From a virus: DNA of 23,123 nucleotides. The translations under genes were made by a program, and so were the position numbers. The DNA is taken from positions 1 to 23,123 of IMG/VR virus record IMGVR_UViG_3300044701_000268; one strand, given 5' to 3'. Numbering within the stretch: the stretch's first letter is position 1; every line of letters begins with the position of its first letter. The notes under the pieces were generated by a model. It did no database searches and was not told the DNA's origin. It was given only the letters and a program-made list of their open reading frames with translations. This document shows positions 21,298-23,123 of the stretch, piece after piece.

Positions 21298-21729
21298 TTA
21301 CTTTCCTTTCAGTTGGTCCACGACATACAAGCCGATGATGGCAAGGGACACCAGCAAAACAATGATGGCGGTCCACATCACGATGGCCCAAGCCTTTTCA
21401 ATCCTAGCAGCCCTCTTGCGAGCAGCCTCTTTCTCAGCAGCATCGCGCTTTTGCTTGGCCTCTTTCTTGAACTTCAACCAGTCTTCCCACAGGCCAGCAC
21501 GACCGTGATAGACCATCATGCGCTTGAGTTCGGCCTCATTGTTCTTGATCTGCTCTAGGGCAGCAAAGGCTTCCATGTCATTGTCTGACTCGGCCTTCTT
21601 TTGGATCTTGCTGGTGTTGTCAAAGTAATTGAACAACTGCTGGCCAGCGGCCATGATGTCGCCACCATTGTTGACCGCCTCTTTGATGACCGCAAAGGCC
21701 GCGTTCGCCGCCGCGAGTTCAACCAGCAT
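21298..21729 (-). CDS. Lysis-region protein with C-terminal membrane anchor (143 aa)
   Basis: Starts MLVELAAANAAFAVIKEAVN with an 11-bp overlap with the preceding small gene. The body is helical and charged (KIQKKAESDNDMEAFAALEQ, then KKEAKQKRDAAEKEAARKRA) and ends in a hydrophobic helix (about 115-137, IVMWTAIIVLLVSLAIIGLY). Proteins of this layout sit beside holins in several marine and freshwater podoviruses. The tail-anchor topology differs from a typical i-spanin. Function unknown; a lysis or structural role is inferred from position. Confidence 0.7.
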   Translation of the reverse strand: MLVELAAANAAFAVIKEAVNNGGDIMAAGQQLFNYFDNTSKIQKKAESDNDMEAFAALEQIKNNEAELKRMMVYHGRAGLWEDWLKFKKEAKQKRDAAEKEAARKRAARIEKAWAIVMWTAIIVLLVSLAIIGLYVVDQLKGK

Positions 21730-21814
21730 AAGCCCACACCATGATTTTTACGCAGTAGACAATGAAGCCGACAAGAAGGGCCGCCGCAATAAAGCTGACG
21801 GCCCAGTCTCTCAT
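21719..21814 (-). CDS. Very small membrane protein (31 aa)
   Basis: A short frame with one membrane helix covering most of its length: MRDWAVSFIAAALLVGFIVY then CVKIMVWAYAG. Its ATG overlaps the upstream stop as ATGA (21811-21814) and its stop overlaps the next start by 11 bp. No other gene occupies the interval, so coupled translation would be lost without it. Possible holin accessory or pinholin-like role (inference). Confidence 0.6.
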   Translation of the reverse strand: MRDWAVSFIAAALLVGFIVYCVKIMVWAYAG

Positions 21815-21990
21815 TTGAGTATCCAGACAGCGGAAAATATAGTGCCAGCCATTGACAGAATCATGACTCCGGCGGTGCGCATCATGATGCCCTCGATGCG
21901 CTTGAGCCGGGCATTGATTTGATCGTATCTGAGTGCGCAGATTTCCTCATGTGTAGAGAGGCGTGCGTCTGTCTTGTCCACCGTGGTCAT
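21811..21990 (-). CDS. Small coiled-coil membrane protein, XhlA-like (59 aa)
   Basis: Starts MTTVDKTDARLSTHEEICAL with AAAGG about seven bases upstream. An amphipathic helix (residues 5-35) leads to a C-terminal hydrophobic helix (about 38-57, TAGVMILSMAGTIFSAVWIL). Helix-then-anchor is the layout of XhlA-type lysis proteins, and similar small genes are frequent in phage lysis regions. No family motif is decisive. Confidence 0.65.
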   Translation of the reverse strand: MTTVDKTDARLSTHEEICALRYDQINARLKRIEGIMMRTAGVMILSMAGTIFSAVWILK

Positions 21991-22005
21991 ACTGCAACCT
22001 TTAAA

Positions 22006-22161
22006 TTACTCTGCCGGGTTTTCTGGCTCTGCGGGCTTCACCTGTGGTGCGGCCTGCTCTTGAATCTTGACGATCAAGGGCCATGCACCCGACTTGGATG
22101 GCAATTCACCCAAGACGTTGAGAATGAATTGCAACTCGTTGGCTTCTAAAGTCAAGTTCAT
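22006..22161 (-). CDS. Small phage protein, LGELP motif (51 aa)
   Basis: Starts MNLTLEANELQFILNVLGEL, ATGA overlap with the preceding gene (22158-22161). A helical N-terminal half (NELQFILNVLGELPSKSGAW) is followed by an acidic, Pro-rich tail (QVKPAEPENPAE). The LTLEANELQFILNVLGELP pattern is familiar from short proteins near phage tail-fibre genes, function unknown. Confidence 0.7.
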   Translation of the reverse strand: MNLTLEANELQFILNVLGELPSKSGAWPLIVKIQEQAAPQVKPAEPENPAE

Positions 22162-22463
22162 GCGGCGCTCCAAGGCATACCAGACTCTTGCACAGGGTTG
22201 ATCTGTGCATCAATTTGGCTTTGCAGACTTGCTTGCACAGTAGCCTCGCCCAGACTTGCTTTGACCCAGCCCACCACCATCTCTTGCGTCAGGTCTGCGT
22301 AGGGAATGTAAGTCTCACCGGGCTGCTCTGTGTAGCCCACAGTGCCGTATGTCGAGGCGTTGTATGTGCCATCAGTGGCTGATACGTTGTAATGCACTGT
22401 CACCACAAAGCCATCAGCAGTGATGCGATCCATGTTCACGATTGTCCAGTTGTAAGTAGTCAT
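22158..22463 (-). CDS. Conserved hypothetical phage protein (101 aa)
   Basis: Starts MTTYNWTIVNMDRITADGFV with AAAGGA at good distance. Beta-rich: VTVHYNVSATDGTYNASTYG, then YIPYADLTQEMVVGWVKASL. A similar short protein stands next to the tail-fibre gene in many phages of marine and freshwater bacteria. Role unknown; possibly a fibre-associated or assembly protein. Confidence 0.75.
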   Translation of the reverse strand: MTTYNWTIVNMDRITADGFVVTVHYNVSATDGTYNASTYGTVGYTEQPGETYIPYADLTQEMVVGWVKASLGEATVQASLQSQIDAQINPVQESGMPWSAA

Positions 22464-22481
22464 AATTTTCCTTTCGGGGGG

Positions 22482-23123
22482 TTAAATTGATTCAAGGGCT
22501 GCGACACGGGCGCGGAGGGATTGCAATTCGGCAATGATGTTAGCAATGAACTCAGCAGAGCCGTATTCCATCGCTTGCATGACTGGCTTGCCTTCTTCAT
22601 CCACAGCGTCTTTCTCACCAGCAACAGAGGACGGTGAAACTGCTTGTGCCTCATGGGCAAGGAAACCAACACCCTTGCTACCGTCAACTTTCCAATCCCA
22701 AGTTTTCGGCTGAAGTGCATCAATAAATGCACCAGAGCCTGTCAACGGCTGTGCGTTTTCTTTCAGGCGGTAGTCGGAAGATGTGTTGTAAGCAGTTGCG
22801 GATGCTGTGATTGAGATGCTTCCAACAGAAGTTGCGTTGTAATAAAACTCTGTGATTGTTCCAGCAGAACTTCCAAAACGCCCCAATGTAAGCGAGATTC
22901 CAGCAGAACGCTGTATCAGCATATTACCAATTGGGCTTATTGTTGACCCAGCAACTTGATTGACAGAACTTGTCGGTGTTTGCCCAACTGCAAAGTTACC
23001 CGAGCTGTCGATACGGGCGCGTTCGGATTTAGCGCCGCCAGCAGCGTTACTAAAAATAAAATCGCCAGTTGTATTATTGTCTCGGCCTATTTCCCAAAAA
23101 TAAGCAACATCTACTGACCGAGC
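22482..23123 (-). CDS. Tail fibre, C-terminal part with S74 self-cleaving chaperone
   Basis: The frame is open across the right edge of the window: 213 residues are visible and the N-terminus is missing. An internal ATG at 22922 is not the start, because the preceding 67 codons also read well as fibre sequence (FWEIGRDNNTTGDFIFSNAA, then RARIDSSGNFAVG). The last part is the S74 intramolecular chaperone: SSDYRLKEN holds the catalytic Ser (visible residue 116) and Lys (121), then LQPKTWDWK, GFLAHEAQAVSP and a C-terminal coiled coil. The domain trimerises the fibre and cuts itself off. The fibre binds the host receptor. Confidence 0.9.
   Translation of the reverse strand, partial: ARSVDVAYFWEIGRDNNTTGDFIFSNAAGGAKSERARIDSSGNFAVGQTPTSSVNQVAGSTISPIGNMLIQRSAGISLTLGRFGSSAGTITEFYYNATSVGSISITASATAYNTSSDYRLKENAQPLTGSGAFIDALQPKTWDWKVDGSKGVGFLAHEAQAVSPSSVAGEKDAVDEEGKPVMQAMEYGSAEFIANIIAELQSLRARVAALESI

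Overview
The window is a piece of a tailed-phage genome, most likely a short-tailed (podovirus-like, P22-type) lytic or simply regulated phage. There are no rRNA, tRNA, CRISPR or insertion sequences, and genes are packed with 4-bp ATGA or GTGA overlaps. Replication, DNA-modification, packaging, ejection, tail and lysis genes are all recognisable. No tape-measure gene or tail tube is visible. Codon use and composition look like a moderately GC-rich proteobacterial host, and a freshwater betaproteobacterium is a reasonable guess. That host guess is inference from general gene style, not something the sequence proves.

Layout. (1) 1-1221, minus strand: six tiny early genes joined by ATGA overlaps and driven by a promoter at 1246-1279. 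(2) 1222-1577: non-coding, with an AT-rich stretch, a GC-rich block and three perfect DnaA boxes. (3) 1578-10243, minus strand: DNA-metabolism block with a terminase small-subunit-like gene, a VRR-NUC nuclease, a Cys-rich protein, a large primase-helicase, a C5 DNA methyltransferase, a DUF2800 RecB/Cas4-like nuclease, a PAPS-reductase-like PP-loop protein, an SNF2-type helicase and a second small methyltransferase-like protein. Between the primase-helicase and the Cys-rich gene lies an iteron array with DnaA boxes, the best candidate replication origin. (4) 10244-12285, plus strand: a divergent promoter region, an Enc34-type single-strand DNA-binding protein, a ribbon-helix-helix protein and four small genes. 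A Cro/CI-like HTH gene lies on the minus strand inside this block. (5) 12271-23123, minus strand: the late block. Read in transcription order it holds an S74 tail fibre (cut by the window edge), small lysis-region membrane proteins, a holin, an endolysin, tail/structural proteins, a repeat-containing virion protein and three large alanine/glutamine-rich proteins that resemble ejection (internal virion) proteins.

How it fits together. The primase-helicase probably opens and primes DNA at the iteron/DnaA-box region. The SSB, SNF2 helicase, VRR-NUC and DUF2800 nuclease form the replication-recombination set. The methyltransferases, and perhaps the PP-loop protein, modify DNA. The HTH and ribbon-helix-helix proteins are candidate switches acting on the two divergent promoter regions. 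The early plus-strand operon and the late minus-strand operon converge and overlap by 15 bp at 12271-12285. The large terminase, portal and capsid genes are not present and presumably lie to the right of the window.
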